This document shows positions 17,516 to 26,388 of a DNA stretch of 58,312 nt, one piece after another. This DNA comes from Crocosphaera sp. (GTDB lineage: Bacteria; Cyanobacteriota; Cyanobacteriia; Cyanobacteriales; Microcystaceae): NCBI GenBank assembly GCA_030065735.1, contig JASJDD010000002.1:1-58312 (forward strand), in the 5' to 3' direction. The position numbers were made by a program, and so were the translations under genes. The notes beneath the pieces were generated by a model. That model was given only the letters and a program-made list of their open reading frames with translations. It searched no databases and was not told the origin of the DNA. Position 1 is the stretch's first letter. Each line of letters starts with the position of its first letter.

Positions 17516-17738
17516 GGGATGAAAAAAATAAGGGATCGATTGTGTGGCCCGATATAGTTGATTGAATCCTCAGTCAACTCTTAATGAAAACTCATAACAG
17601 TTATGAATTAAGATTGATCCGACTGGGGGTTATCAATTTAATCTATTGATTTGAAAACCTAAAAAGCCGTGAGCGAGAGTTAGCCAGACCGTTTTAACGG
17701 CTGGTAGTCGAGCGAACGGGGGTTTTAACCCCCTGTAT

Positions 17739-18131
17739 CTATTTGTTCTTTTGGTTCTCAATATATTTTTTAATGGTTTCAGTAGAAGCAGCTCCTGTTG
17801 TTGCGCAAAAATAGCTTGGTGTCCATAAAGTAGGTAATTTTAACAATTCAGGAAATTCTTTTCTTAAGTGATGAGATAATCGTCCCTTGATTCTTTTAAT
17901 GATTACAGAAGGGGCGTAAGTTGGATTAGCTTCAATAAATAGATGTATATGATCTGGCATAATGTCTAGAGCGATTAACTGCCATTGATTCTCTTTACAT
18001 AAGTCAAAGATAATACTTTGCGCTCGATGTTTGATTTCACCTTTCAACACAGGTTTCCGACGCTTCGGACACCAGACAAAATGATAGTTTAGTAAAGTGA
18101 CTGAATGGGAATTTCTGCGATAATTATCCAT
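17739..18131 (-). CDS. tnpA: IS200-like transposase TnpA (HUH/Y1)
   Basis: This 130-residue single-strand transposase has the HUH motif in IMPDHIHLFIEA (His-Ile-His) and the single catalytic Tyr in ETIKKYIENQ near the C-terminus. The N-terminal YHFVWCPKRRKPVL is typical of the IS200/IS605 TnpA fold. Length is normal and no frameshift is present, so the enzyme may be active. It is divergent from tnpB. Confidence 0.93.
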   Translation of the reverse strand: MDNYRRNSHSVTLLNYHFVWCPKRRKPVLKGEIKHRAQSIIFDLCKENQWQLIALDIMPDHIHLFIEANPTYAPSVIIKRIKGRLSHHLRKEFPELLKLPTLWTPSYFCATTGAASTETIKKYIENQKNK

Positions 18132-18189
18132 ACTTAATATTTGACATAATGTGTTTACATAGATGACTATATCAACAGGAGGTGTAACT

Positions 18190-19488
18190 ATGTATGGATG
18201 TCAACAAAATCTTATTCATGCCAATGACGACACAAAAGCAATCCTAGAGTTTATCTGCTCAGAAGCCAACAAGCTAGCCAATTGTGGAATTTACTATTGT
18301 CGTCAAATGTTTTTTAAAGCTTATCGCTACGTGAAAAAATACGAGCTTGATTCAGTCCTTAAAAATCACCCTCATTTTAAAGCAATGAGATCAGCTTGCG
18401 CTCAACAAGTATTGCACGATGTTGTTGAATCTTTTACCTCATACAAAAGATTAAGTAAATTATGGAAGAATGGACAATTAGCTAACAAGCCACGTTTGCC
18501 AAAATACCGTAAAAAAGGAGGCATGGCTGTGGTTAGTTGCCCGGCTAGATGGATTAAGTTAGTGGATGGAATGCTTAAAATTCCATTAGGGAAGCAAGTT
18601 AAAGCATGGTTTGGTCTTGACCATTTTCTGTTACCAATGCCATCTAATTTAGACTTTAAATCCATTAAAGAATTCCGAATTGTCCCCAAAAATAGATGCT
18701 TTTATCTTGAATGTGTTTACAAGCAAGATGAAGTTAATCAAGTTAGTCCTAATCTAAATGTATTGGGAATAGATCACGGGGTAGATAACTGGTTAACCTG
18801 TGTTTCTAATACGGGTAAATCCTTTATCATTGATGGTAAAAAAGTTAAATCTCAAAATCAGTGGTATAACAAGCGTGTATCTCAAATCAAGAAGGGTAAA
18901 GCCCAGGATTACTGGGATAACGAGTTAGCTGGTTTAACAGAAAAGCGTAACCGCCAAATGAGAGATAATGTTAATAAAGCTGCTAGATTTGTTATTAATT
19001 GGTGTCTTAATAACAATGTTTCTATGATTGTTTTTGGATGGAATCAACGCCAAAAAGACTCTATCAATATTGGCAAAAAGAATAATCAAGAATTTGTTCA
19101 AATACCCACAGCAAAGCTGAAAAATCGTATTAATCAATTATGCGAGCAATACGGGATAAAGTTTATTGAGACCGAAGAAAGTTATACCTCAAAAGCATCT
19201 TTTTTAGATGATGATCCGCTACCTACATTTGGTGAGAAACCCGAAGGGTGGCAACCATCAGGGAAAAGGGTTACAAGAGGTCTTTATCGTGCTTCTAATG
19301 GACAGTTAATTAATGCTGACTGTAACGGTTCAGTTAATATTATTAGAAAGGTAATCACACAGCTAAAAGTATCTTTAGCCAAGGTGACTAGGGCATTGTT
19401 GAGTGTGCCACAACGATATAAATTAGATAGACTTTCTAAATCATATCGTATAAAAAGTGAAGAAGCGTCGATTGATCGCGCTTCGTAA
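18190..19488 (+). CDS. tnpB: TnpB-type RNA-guided nuclease of IS605 element, zinc ribbon absent
   Basis: This 432-residue protein belongs to the OrfB/TnpB family. RuvC-I is VLGIDHGVD (Asp195) and RuvC-III is INADCNGSVNI (Asp377). The usual RuvC-II Glu in a VxxEDL-like motif is missing: that strand reads MIVFGWNQ. A conserved acidic cluster, FIETEESYTSKASFLDDD (Glu327, Glu329, Glu330), may supply the third metal ligand. The CxxC...CxxC zinc ribbon is also missing. Start ATG 18190 has AGGAGG upstream; the frame is open from 18163. TnpB proteins cut DNA guided by RNA from the element's right end. Confidence 0.9.
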   Translation: MYGCQQNLIHANDDTKAILEFICSEANKLANCGIYYCRQMFFKAYRYVKKYELDSVLKNHPHFKAMRSACAQQVLHDVVESFTSYKRLSKLWKNGQLANKPRLPKYRKKGGMAVVSCPARWIKLVDGMLKIPLGKQVKAWFGLDHFLLPMPSNLDFKSIKEFRIVPKNRCFYLECVYKQDEVNQVSPNLNVLGIDHGVDNWLTCVSNTGKSFIIDGKKVKSQNQWYNKRVSQIKKGKAQDYWDNELAGLTEKRNRQMRDNVNKAARFVINWCLNNNVSMIVFGWNQRQKDSINIGKKNNQEFVQIPTAKLKNRINQLCEQYGIKFIETEESYTSKASFLDDDPLPTFGEKPEGWQPSGKRVTRGLYRASNGQLINADCNGSVNIIRKVITQLKVSLAKVTRALLSVPQRYKLDRLSKSYRIKSEEASIDRAS

Positions 19489-19707
19489 CAACTTTATGGA
19501 ATCCAGGGCGTTTTAACCCCTGGAGAACTCAAATTATTTGTTAAGTTGAGCAGAGGGAGCAGAGGAAGCAGGGGAGGTAGAGCTTACGGCTTATTTATAT
19601 TTCTTAAGATAGTTTATTTTATTTATATCCGACTAATTAATGCTTTAGGGTTAACTTTTTGAACAAATATCATTACAATCAAAAACAACCGATTAACAAA
19701 CAAATTA
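19489..19707. other. Element right end and promoter region of the peptide cluster
   Basis: This holds the IS605 right-end hairpin, then a purine-rich run (19554-19587, AGCAGAGGGAGCAGAGGAAG-like) of the kind dispersed through the window, then about 100 AT-rich bases before the carrier protein gene. The promoter of the cluster is expected in the last part; I cannot define its boxes. Confidence 0.4.
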
Positions 19708-19965
19708 ATGGATACTCAAAAAATACTTATAACCTATATTACGGAAGACTTACTTAACAGACGCTTGGAGATTAAAGCAGATGATGATTTACTGGGAGAC
19801 AACTTATTAGATTCAATGGGTATTATGTGGCTGATTGCTTTTATTGAAGAAAAGTTTGACATTAAAATCCCTTTAGAAGATGTAACGATCTACAATTTTC
19901 GCACAGTGCAAACCATTGATGCTTATATCAATAAAATGCAGGTAAACTGTGAGCAAAAAATTTAA
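19708..19965 (+). CDS. Free-standing acyl/peptidyl carrier protein
   Basis: This 85-residue carrier protein has the phosphopantetheine site DNLLDSMGIMW with Ser36, and the helix-III region FDIKIPLEDVTIYNFRTVQT. After modification the Ser holds an acyl or aminoacyl thioester. It lies 38 bases before NRPS1, whose first domain is a condensation domain. A likely role is therefore to present the starter group to that domain. No loading enzyme is adjacent, so the starter could come from fatty acid synthesis or from a ligase elsewhere; that is inference. Confidence 0.88.
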   Translation: MDTQKILITYITEDLLNRRLEIKADDDLLGDNLLDSMGIMWLIAFIEEKFDIKIPLEDVTIYNFRTVQTIDAYINKMQVNCEQKI

Positions 19966-20003
19966 GCATAAATTAGTCAACATTACTTTTTGAATGAAAA
20001 CCC

Positions 20004-23000
20004 ATGAATGATATTGCTGAACAATCTAACTTAACGACGAGTCAACTTATGTTGTGGTTAGGACAAAAGTTGAACCCAGAAGTCCCTCTCTATAATATGG
20101 TACTGGCTTTTACGATTAAGGGAGAAATTCATTCTTTATTGTTCCAACAAGTCTTTCAAATACTGGTTAATAAAAGTGATGCTTTGCGGACTGTGATTGA
20201 AGAAGTCAATAATATTCCACAACAAAAAGTACAATCTATATTAACTTATACTTTACCGTTTTTAGATTTTACTGATGAAAATAATCCTGAACTTGCTGCA
20301 CAAAAATGGATTCAAGAAAAATGCAAACAGCCTTTTAATTTAGAAGAAAGATTATTTGATTCTGCCCTGATTAAACTAGATTCAGAAAGATTTATTTGGT
20401 ATCTCAATCAACACCATTTAATTACTGATATTTGGTCTGTTAGTCTCGTTTATCGCTACATGAGTGATTTTTATCGACAAGCAGTGGAAGACACTTTGAT
20501 AGATTTGTCTGCATTACCAAATTATGCTGAATATATTGTTTATGAAAAAAACTATCGTAATTCTCCGATTTATCAAAAAGCAGTTGATTATTGGCAACAA
20601 AAACAAGATAAATTATATAAACCAATTATTTTTTATGGCAACAATCTGACGAATACAAAATCTCGTACTCAGAGGGTATCTTATGAGTTAGATAAAGATG
20701 GATTTTCTAAAAAAATAAGAGCAATAGCGACAGAAAAAGGCATTCGTTCTCTTACTATTCATCTATCTCTTTTTAACATCTTTGCTACTGTTCTTTTTGC
20801 TTATCTTTACCGCATTAGTGGTCAAGAACTGTTAGCAATTGGTACACCGGCTCACAATCGTCCCACTAAGAATTTTAAAGAAACAATTGGTGTTTTTATT
20901 GAGGTATTTCCTTTTCAGATTTGCATTCAAGAGGGGGAAACTTTCTTATCTTTACTGAAAAAAGTACAACAGGAATCCAGTGGTTTTTTACGTTATGCTC
21001 AACCCGGTACCAGTCGATTAGCTTTTAACAGAGAAATTAACGTTATTCTAAATTATATTAATGCCTCTTTTCCTGATTTTAATGGGTTAAAAATGCAATC
21101 TGATTGGGTTCATGCTGGTTATGGTGATAGTCGTCACCACTTAAGAATTCAGGTACATGATTTAGATGAAAGTGGTAATTTTTTGTTGCATTTTGACTTT
21201 AATAATGACCTATTTGATGAACCATTACAGCAGAGGGCGATCGCTCATTTTATTAGTCTTCTTGAAGGATTTATTGAAGATCGAAATCAACCCATAGACA
21301 AGGTCGATTTAGTAACAGAAGAAGAGCAAATAGACATCCTTAATAATCTTTCGGATTTAAACTTAAATATTGATAATTCAGAAATAGATAAAACCGTTAT
21401 TGATATTTTTGAAGAGCAAGTTAATCAAACCCCTGAGACTCCTGCGATTAGCTACAATCGTCAAGAAATCAGTTACGATGAATTTAATCAACAGGTCAAT
21501 CAATTAGCCCGTTATTTACAGAAAAAGGGGATTAGCCAAGAAATTCCTGTTGGTATTTTTATGAGGCGATCGCTACAGATGTTAGTGGCTGTCTGGGCTA
21601 TTATTAAAGCTGGTGGAGCTTATGTTCCCCTTGAACCTAATTATCCTTCTGAGAGAATCACTTTTATTTTAAAAGACACCGAAGTTTCCTGGGTATTAAC
21701 AGAAGCTTCTTTAGCTAAAAAATTACCCATTGATGGGAATGTAGATATTATTGATATTGATAAAGACTGGATAAAAATTAAGGATGAGTCTTCAGAAAAT
21801 CTTGAGAACACGATTCAACCAGAAGATTTAGCTTATATTATTTACACCTCTGGTTCAACTGGTCAACCCAAAGGAGTGATGATTGAACATCGAGGATTGA
21901 TCAACTATGTATCTTGGGCCAAACAACAATATATCAACCAAAATGATTCTAATTTTAGAGCTAAATTTCCCTTCTTCTCTCCCCTTTCTTTTGATTTAAC
22001 TGTAACTTCTATTTTCGTTCCACTTATTAGCGGTGGACAAGTGATAATTTATGGGGAAAATACAGGAAAGATCGATGTATCCATTGCTCGTATTATTGAA
22101 GACAATGCCGTTAATATTATTAAGTTGACTCCTTCTCATCTATCTATTATTAAAGATATGGATTTGAGTCAGTCTCAGATCAAAAAAATGATTCTGGGTG
22201 GCGAAGATTTAAAAACATCCCTAGCGAGAACAATTACAGAAGCTTTTGATAACAATATTGAGATTTATAATGAATATGGACCGAGTGAAGCAACCGTTGG
22301 TTGTATGATTTATAAATTCGATTCCCAACAAGATCAAGGGATATCTGTTCCTATCGGTAAACCATCTGCTGGATCGCAAATTTATGTGTTAGATAATTAT
22401 CTTAATCTTGTCCCTCAAGGAGTGGTAGGAGAAATTTATATTGCTAGTCCAGGGTTAGCAAAAGGTTATCTTAATCGTCCTGAATTGTCCAGAGAACGCT
22501 TTATTTCTAATCCTTTTAACCCTGGAGAAAGATTATATAAAACAGGAGATTTAGGACGGTGGCAAAACAATGGACAATTACAATATTTAGGACGTAGCGA
22601 TCGCCAAGTAAAAATAAGAGGAACCAGAATTGAATTAGGAGAAGTAGAGACGGTCTTATTATCTCACCCTAAAATTACTGATTGTGTTGTAGATATTGTC
22701 CAAAAAAAAGTTTCATCACACCTTCAATCTACCATCATCAACTGTTCTCAATGTGGAATCCCTTCTAATTATCCTAATATTACCTTAGATGAAAATAAAG
22801 TTTGTAATCTTTGCAATGCTTATCAAAGTTATCAGCACAGAATTAAACAATATTTTAAACCCTTTGATGAACTCAAAGAAATTTTAAATCAAGCAAAAAC
22901 AAACAAGAGAGGAGAATACGATTGTTTAATGTTACTGAGTGGTGGTAAAGACAGCACTTATGTCTTATATCAACTGGTAGGAATGGGTTTAAAAGTATTA

Positions 23001-25592
23001 ACCTTTACCTTAGATAATGGTTATATTTCGGAACAAGCAAAAGGGAATATTCGACGGGTGGTTGAGTCTTTAAATGTGGATCATATCTTTGGTAATACTC
23101 CAGCGATGAATAAGATATTTGTTGATAGTTTGCAACGTCATTGTAATGTGTGTAATGGTTGTTTTAAAACCATTTATACCTTGAGTATGCAACTTGCTGA
23201 TGAAAAAGGGATTCCCGTAATTGTAACAGGGTTATCTAGGGGACAATTTTTTGAGACACGATTAACAGTGGAACTATTTACCCAACCTAATTTTGATGTT
23301 AGTGAAATTGATCAGATGGTGTTAGAAGCGAGAAAAGCTTATCATCGAGTTGATGATGCAATCTATCGGGAATTAGATGTCACTGCTTTTAGTGATGATG
23401 AGATTTTTAACAGAGTTCAAATTGTTGATTTTTATCGCTATTGCGATGTAGAACTGGAGGAAATGTTACGGTTTCTTAAAGACAATGCACCTTGGATTAG
23501 ACCTTCGGATACAGGACGTTCTACTAACTGTTTAATCAACAATGCTGGTATTTATGTCCATACCCAAAAGCAAGGGTATCATAATTATGCCTTACCTTAT
23601 AGTTGGGATGTTCGTTTGGGTCATAAAGAAAGAGATGCAGCATTAGAAGAACTTAACGATGCGATCGATGTTCAAGATGTTGAAAGAATTTTACAAGAAA
23701 TTGGTTATGAAGAAGTTGAAAACGGAGACAATAAACTGGTTGCTTATTATGTCAGTTTTACCCATTTGAGTTCTGCTGATTTAAGAACCTATCTTAGTCA
23801 AAAAATTCCTCGTAATACCATTCCCTCTTATTTTATCCAGCTTAATAAAATTCCACTAACAAATAATGGCAAACTTGATCGCACTTGTTTACCCCATCCA
23901 GAAAACACTCGACCTGAACTTGATACAACTTTTGTTGTTCCGAGTCAACCCCTTGAAAAGACTTTAAGTCAAATTTGGACAGCAGTTTTAAAAGTCAATC
24001 AAGTAGGAATTTATGATAATTTCTTTGACCTTGGTGGAGATTCCATTATGGCGATTCAAATTGCAATCAAGGCCAATGAAATTGGTTTACAATTGAGTCC
24101 CAATGAACTGTTTCAACATCCGACTATTAAGGAATTGACTGATAATATTGATACTTCATCAATCATTTTATCTGAACAAGAACTGGTTAATGGATCTGTT
24201 CCTCTTACTCCTATTCAACACCGTTTCTTTGCTCAAAATGTGCAAGAACCTGACCATTGGAATCAAACCCTTTTACTTGAAATAGATGAAAAGTTAGATA
24301 AGAATTTGTTAGAAAAAGCACTACAAAAATTACTCATTCATCATGATTCCCTTCGCTTACAGTTTAAGAAAGACTTATTATCTTGGCGACAATTTAGCCC
24401 AAAATCTATCCCAAATGTAACAATAATATCGGTCGATTTATCACAGCAAACTGCCTCAGAACAAGATAAGTCAATTGCTCAAATCGAAGAAAAACTACAA
24501 AAAAGCCTAAATCTTTCTCAGGGAGAAATAATCAAAGTTGCTTTGTTTAATTTAGGCAAGAATCAAAACTATCGTTTACTAATTATTATTCATCATTTAG
24601 CTATTGATGGGGTATCTTGGTCAATTTTATTAAAAGATTTACAAACCCTTTACCAACAACTAAAAAATGGACAACCTTGCCAACTTCCTTTGAAAACAAC
24701 CTCATTCAAACAGTGGTCTGAAAAATTAGTTGAATCAGCAAATTCAGATAATAATTGGCAAACAGACATTGACTATTGGCAATCATTATCTCGGACTGAA
24801 TTATCTTCTTTACCGTTAGATTATGATGGTACAGAAAATACAGAAGCAACTGCTAAGAATATTACTATTTCTCTCGCTGCTGATGAAACTAAATTACTCT
24901 TACAAGACATTCCAAAAATTCATCATACCCACATTAACGAGATATTAATTACTGCGTTAACACTGTCTATTACAGAAATAACTCAAAATCCATTGCTTCA
25001 GTTAGACTTAGAAGGTCATGGTAGAGAACAAGAAATAGTAAAAGGTGCAAATTTAGTCCGCACGGTGGGTTGGTTTACCTCTATTTTTCCTGTCATCTTC
25101 AAGGTAGAAAATTATCATAATTTAGAATTATCCCTAACGTCTATCAAAGAACAATTGAGTCATATTCCGAACCGAGGAATTAGTTATGGTATGCTGCATT
25201 ATCTTCGTTCAGATGAAATTTTAGAGGAAATATCACCATCAAAAATTCTTTTTAATTATCTTGGAATTATGGAACAACTATTGCCAGAAAACTCTCCTTT
25301 TAAACTGTGTCGTGAACTCACCTTATCTCGAAGCAATAAAGAAAAACGACAGTACATTCTCGAAATTAATGCTTTTGTCATTAAACAAAAACTGACAATT
25401 GACTGGCGTTATAGTGGTAGTCTTCATCAAGAAACAATCATTAAACAAATGATTGATAACTTCTTGAAAAAATTGCGATCGATTATTGCTCATTGTAGCC
25501 AATCTAAAGCAGAAGATTCTACCCCCAAAGACTTTCCTTTAGCTAATTTAACTGAAGACAAAATTAATAAAATAGCTAAGTTGCTTGGTTGA
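20004..25592 (+). CDS. NRPS module C-A(PP-loop insert)-PCP-E, predicted Asn-activating
   Basis: This is a 1,862-residue peptide synthetase. The C domain (1 to about 450) has HHLITD at 137-142. The A domain starts at about 465, with YTSGSTGQPKG from 614 and the hinge motif from 863. Between core motifs A8 and A9 lies an insert of about 330 residues (about 905-1240): cysteine pairs 914/917 and 934/937, the PP-loop SGGKDS at 979-984 and a CNVCNGC cluster (1047-1053). The A domain resumes at LVAYYV (about 1245) and ends with NNGKLDR (Lys1290). PCP Ser1347 and an E domain with HHLAIDG (1530-1536) follow. Pocket residues read approximately D-L-T-K-I-G-E-V-G, close to the asparagine code. The insert belongs to the ATP-pyrophosphatase superfamily used for amidation or thiolation. 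Confidence 0.9.
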   Translation: MNDIAEQSNLTTSQLMLWLGQKLNPEVPLYNMVLAFTIKGEIHSLLFQQVFQILVNKSDALRTVIEEVNNIPQQKVQSILTYTLPFLDFTDENNPELAAQKWIQEKCKQPFNLEERLFDSALIKLDSERFIWYLNQHHLITDIWSVSLVYRYMSDFYRQAVEDTLIDLSALPNYAEYIVYEKNYRNSPIYQKAVDYWQQKQDKLYKPIIFYGNNLTNTKSRTQRVSYELDKDGFSKKIRAIATEKGIRSLTIHLSLFNIFATVLFAYLYRISGQELLAIGTPAHNRPTKNFKETIGVFIEVFPFQICIQEGETFLSLLKKVQQESSGFLRYAQPGTSRLAFNREINVILNYINASFPDFNGLKMQSDWVHAGYGDSRHHLRIQVHDLDESGNFLLHFDFNNDLFDEPLQQRAIAHFISLLEGFIEDRNQPIDKVDLVTEEEQIDILNNLSDLNLNIDNSEIDKTVIDIFEEQVNQTPETPAISYNRQEISYDEFNQQVNQLARYLQKKGISQEIPVGIFMRRSLQMLVAVWAIIKAGGAYVPLEPNYPSERITFILKDTEVSWVLTEASLAKKLPIDGNVDIIDIDKDWIKIKDESSENLENTIQPEDLAYIIYTSGSTGQPKGVMIEHRGLINYVSWAKQQYINQNDSNFRAKFPFFSPLSFDLTVTSIFVPLISGGQVIIYGENTGKIDVSIARIIEDNAVNIIKLTPSHLSIIKDMDLSQSQIKKMILGGEDLKTSLARTITEAFDNNIEIYNEYGPSEATVGCMIYKFDSQQDQGISVPIGKPSAGSQIYVLDNYLNLVPQGVVGEIYIASPGLAKGYLNRPELSRERFISNPFNPGERLYKTGDLGRWQNNGQLQYLGRSDRQVKIRGTRIELGEVETVLLSHPKITDCVVDIVQKKVSSHLQSTIINCSQCGIPSNYPNITLDENKVCNLCNAYQSYQHRIKQYFKPFDELKEILNQAKTNKRGEYDCLMLLSGGKDSTYVLYQLVGMGLKVLTFTLDNGYISEQAKGNIRRVVESLNVDHIFGNTPAMNKIFVDSLQRHCNVCNGCFKTIYTLSMQLADEKGIPVIVTGLSRGQFFETRLTVELFTQPNFDVSEIDQMVLEARKAYHRVDDAIYRELDVTAFSDDEIFNRVQIVDFYRYCDVELEEMLRFLKDNAPWIRPSDTGRSTNCLINNAGIYVHTQKQGYHNYALPYSWDVRLGHKERDAALEELNDAIDVQDVERILQEIGYEEVENGDNKLVAYYVSFTHLSSADLRTYLSQKIPRNTIPSYFIQLNKIPLTNNGKLDRTCLPHPENTRPELDTTFVVPSQPLEKTLSQIWTAVLKVNQVGIYDNFFDLGGDSIMAIQIAIKANEIGLQLSPNELFQHPTIKELTDNIDTSSIILSEQELVNGSVPLTPIQHRFFAQNVQEPDHWNQTLLLEIDEKLDKNLLEKALQKLLIHHDSLRLQFKKDLLSWRQFSPKSIPNVTIISVDLSQQTASEQDKSIAQIEEKLQKSLNLSQGEIIKVALFNLGKNQNYRLLIIIHHLAIDGVSWSILLKDLQTLYQQLKNGQPCQLPLKTTSFKQWSEKLVESANSDNNWQTDIDYWQSLSRTELSSLPLDYDGTENTEATAKNITISLAADETKLLLQDIPKIHHTHINEILITALTLSITEITQNPLLQLDLEGHGREQEIVKGANLVRTVGWFTSIFPVIFKVENYHNLELSLTSIKEQLSHIPNRGISYGMLHYLRSDEILEEISPSKILFNYLGIMEQLLPENSPFKLCRELTLSRSNKEKRQYILEINAFVIKQKLTIDWRYSGSLHQETIIKQMIDNFLKKLRSIIAHCSQSKAEDSTPKDFPLANLTEDKINKIAKLLG

Positions 25593-25819
25593 AGCAACCA
25601 GATAGTTAGGTAACGATCACAAGGATTAGTGAGGATCAATGATAAAATCTTTTTATAATTTATCACATTACACCGCGAATAATAAATAAATCAAAACTCA
25701 TTTTTAGAGACTATTTGTGAAAAGAATTTTAAAGATAATATAATGAAATAATTTGACATAGCTCTATCTCTTTAATATAAAATCGGGCTGATTTTAGTTT
25801 TTCTGAAGAGTCCCAATCC

Positions 25820-26248
25820 TTAGTTCATCAAAATCTCAGTGGTTGGAGCTACTTCTATCCAGACTTTTGCCCCGCCATAATGGTTCTTGTTTTCTGGTCG
25901 GTAGACAATTTGACATTTGCCTTCAAAGGATAATTCCGAACAATAGGTCACTTTTGAGCCTTTTCTGACGGCAATCACAGGATCTTTAATCTCCTTATGG
26001 TGATTTGCTGCAATAATATGTTTATTAACATGAATCACAGTGGGGCTAGTGCGACGTTTAACTCGCCAGGTTCCTCTAGGCCCTCTTTTTCCCCTGATAA
26101 TGCGAGGCATATTACCATAAAGGGGAATTTGCCAACCTTTTTCATTTTTATAAGCTCCTTTCACTCTTTTAGCCCAAATAAGCTGCTGTAAGCGTTGACG
26201 ACTTATTTCGAGTAAACTAGAAGCTTCAGAAATTGTAATCACTTTCAT
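25820..26248 (-). CDS. HTH DNA-binding protein inside the peptide cluster
   Basis: This 142-residue basic protein has an N-terminal excisionase/MerR-like helix-turn-helix: VITISEASSLLEISRQRLQQ, then WAKRVKGAYKNEKGWQIPL. It is followed by RGKRGPRGTWRVKRRTSP and a C-terminal part with VIAVRKGSKVTYCSEL that I cannot place. It is the only minus-strand gene between NRPS1 and NRPS2. Its start codon lies inside a 40-bp palindrome. The arrangement suggests a local regulator that controls itself and the divergent NRPS2 promoter; a link to peptide regulation is inference. Confidence 0.65.
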   Translation of the reverse strand: MKVITISEASSLLEISRQRLQQLIWAKRVKGAYKNEKGWQIPLYGNMPRIIRGKRGPRGTWRVKRRTSPTVIHVNKHIIAANHHKEIKDPVIAVRKGSKVTYCSELSFEGKCQIVYRPENKNHYGGAKVWIEVAPTTEILMN

Positions 26249-26286
26249 AGTACATTAATACCTTTTAAAAGGTTTAAATGTACTAT
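26247..26286. promoter_or_regulatory. 40-bp palindromic operator candidate
   Basis: The palindrome has outer arms ATAGTACATT and AATGTACTAT, perfectly inverted, and a perfect inner core ACCTTTTAAAAGGT. Three unmatched bases lie on each side of the core. It covers the start codon of the HTH gene and lies about 100 bases before NRPS2. The size and symmetry fit a dimer or tetramer of a DNA-binding protein, most simply the adjacent HTH protein acting on itself and on NRPS2. Confidence 0.6.
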
Positions 26287-26388
26287 ACATTAAGTTTGAG
26301 ATAAAGACAAGAAAAAATAATTAGGCTAAGTTGAAATGGTTTTAAACTAACATTTTAATAGTTCACCGAAGACGCACAATTTTTTCCG

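Larger units (their letters stand above)
17660..19545. mobile_element. IS200/IS605-family insertion sequence, apparently intact
   Basis: Divergent tnpA (-) and tnpB (+) are bounded by subterminal hairpins that share a GTTTTAAC core. On the left are CCGTTTTAACGG with flanking CCAG/CTGG (17682-17704) and a GGGGG/CCCCC stem (17718-17733). On the right is CCAGGG/CCCTGG (19503-19523). Such imperfect palindromes are the sites TnpA binds in this family. Exact ends are not determined because these elements make no terminal inverted repeat or target duplication. It is inserted just upstream of the peptide-synthetase cluster. Confidence 0.85.

Noticed and set aside
18190-19488. Cas12-like effector
   Set aside because: Size, position next to tnpA and element ends identify it as TnpB; no CRISPR array is present.
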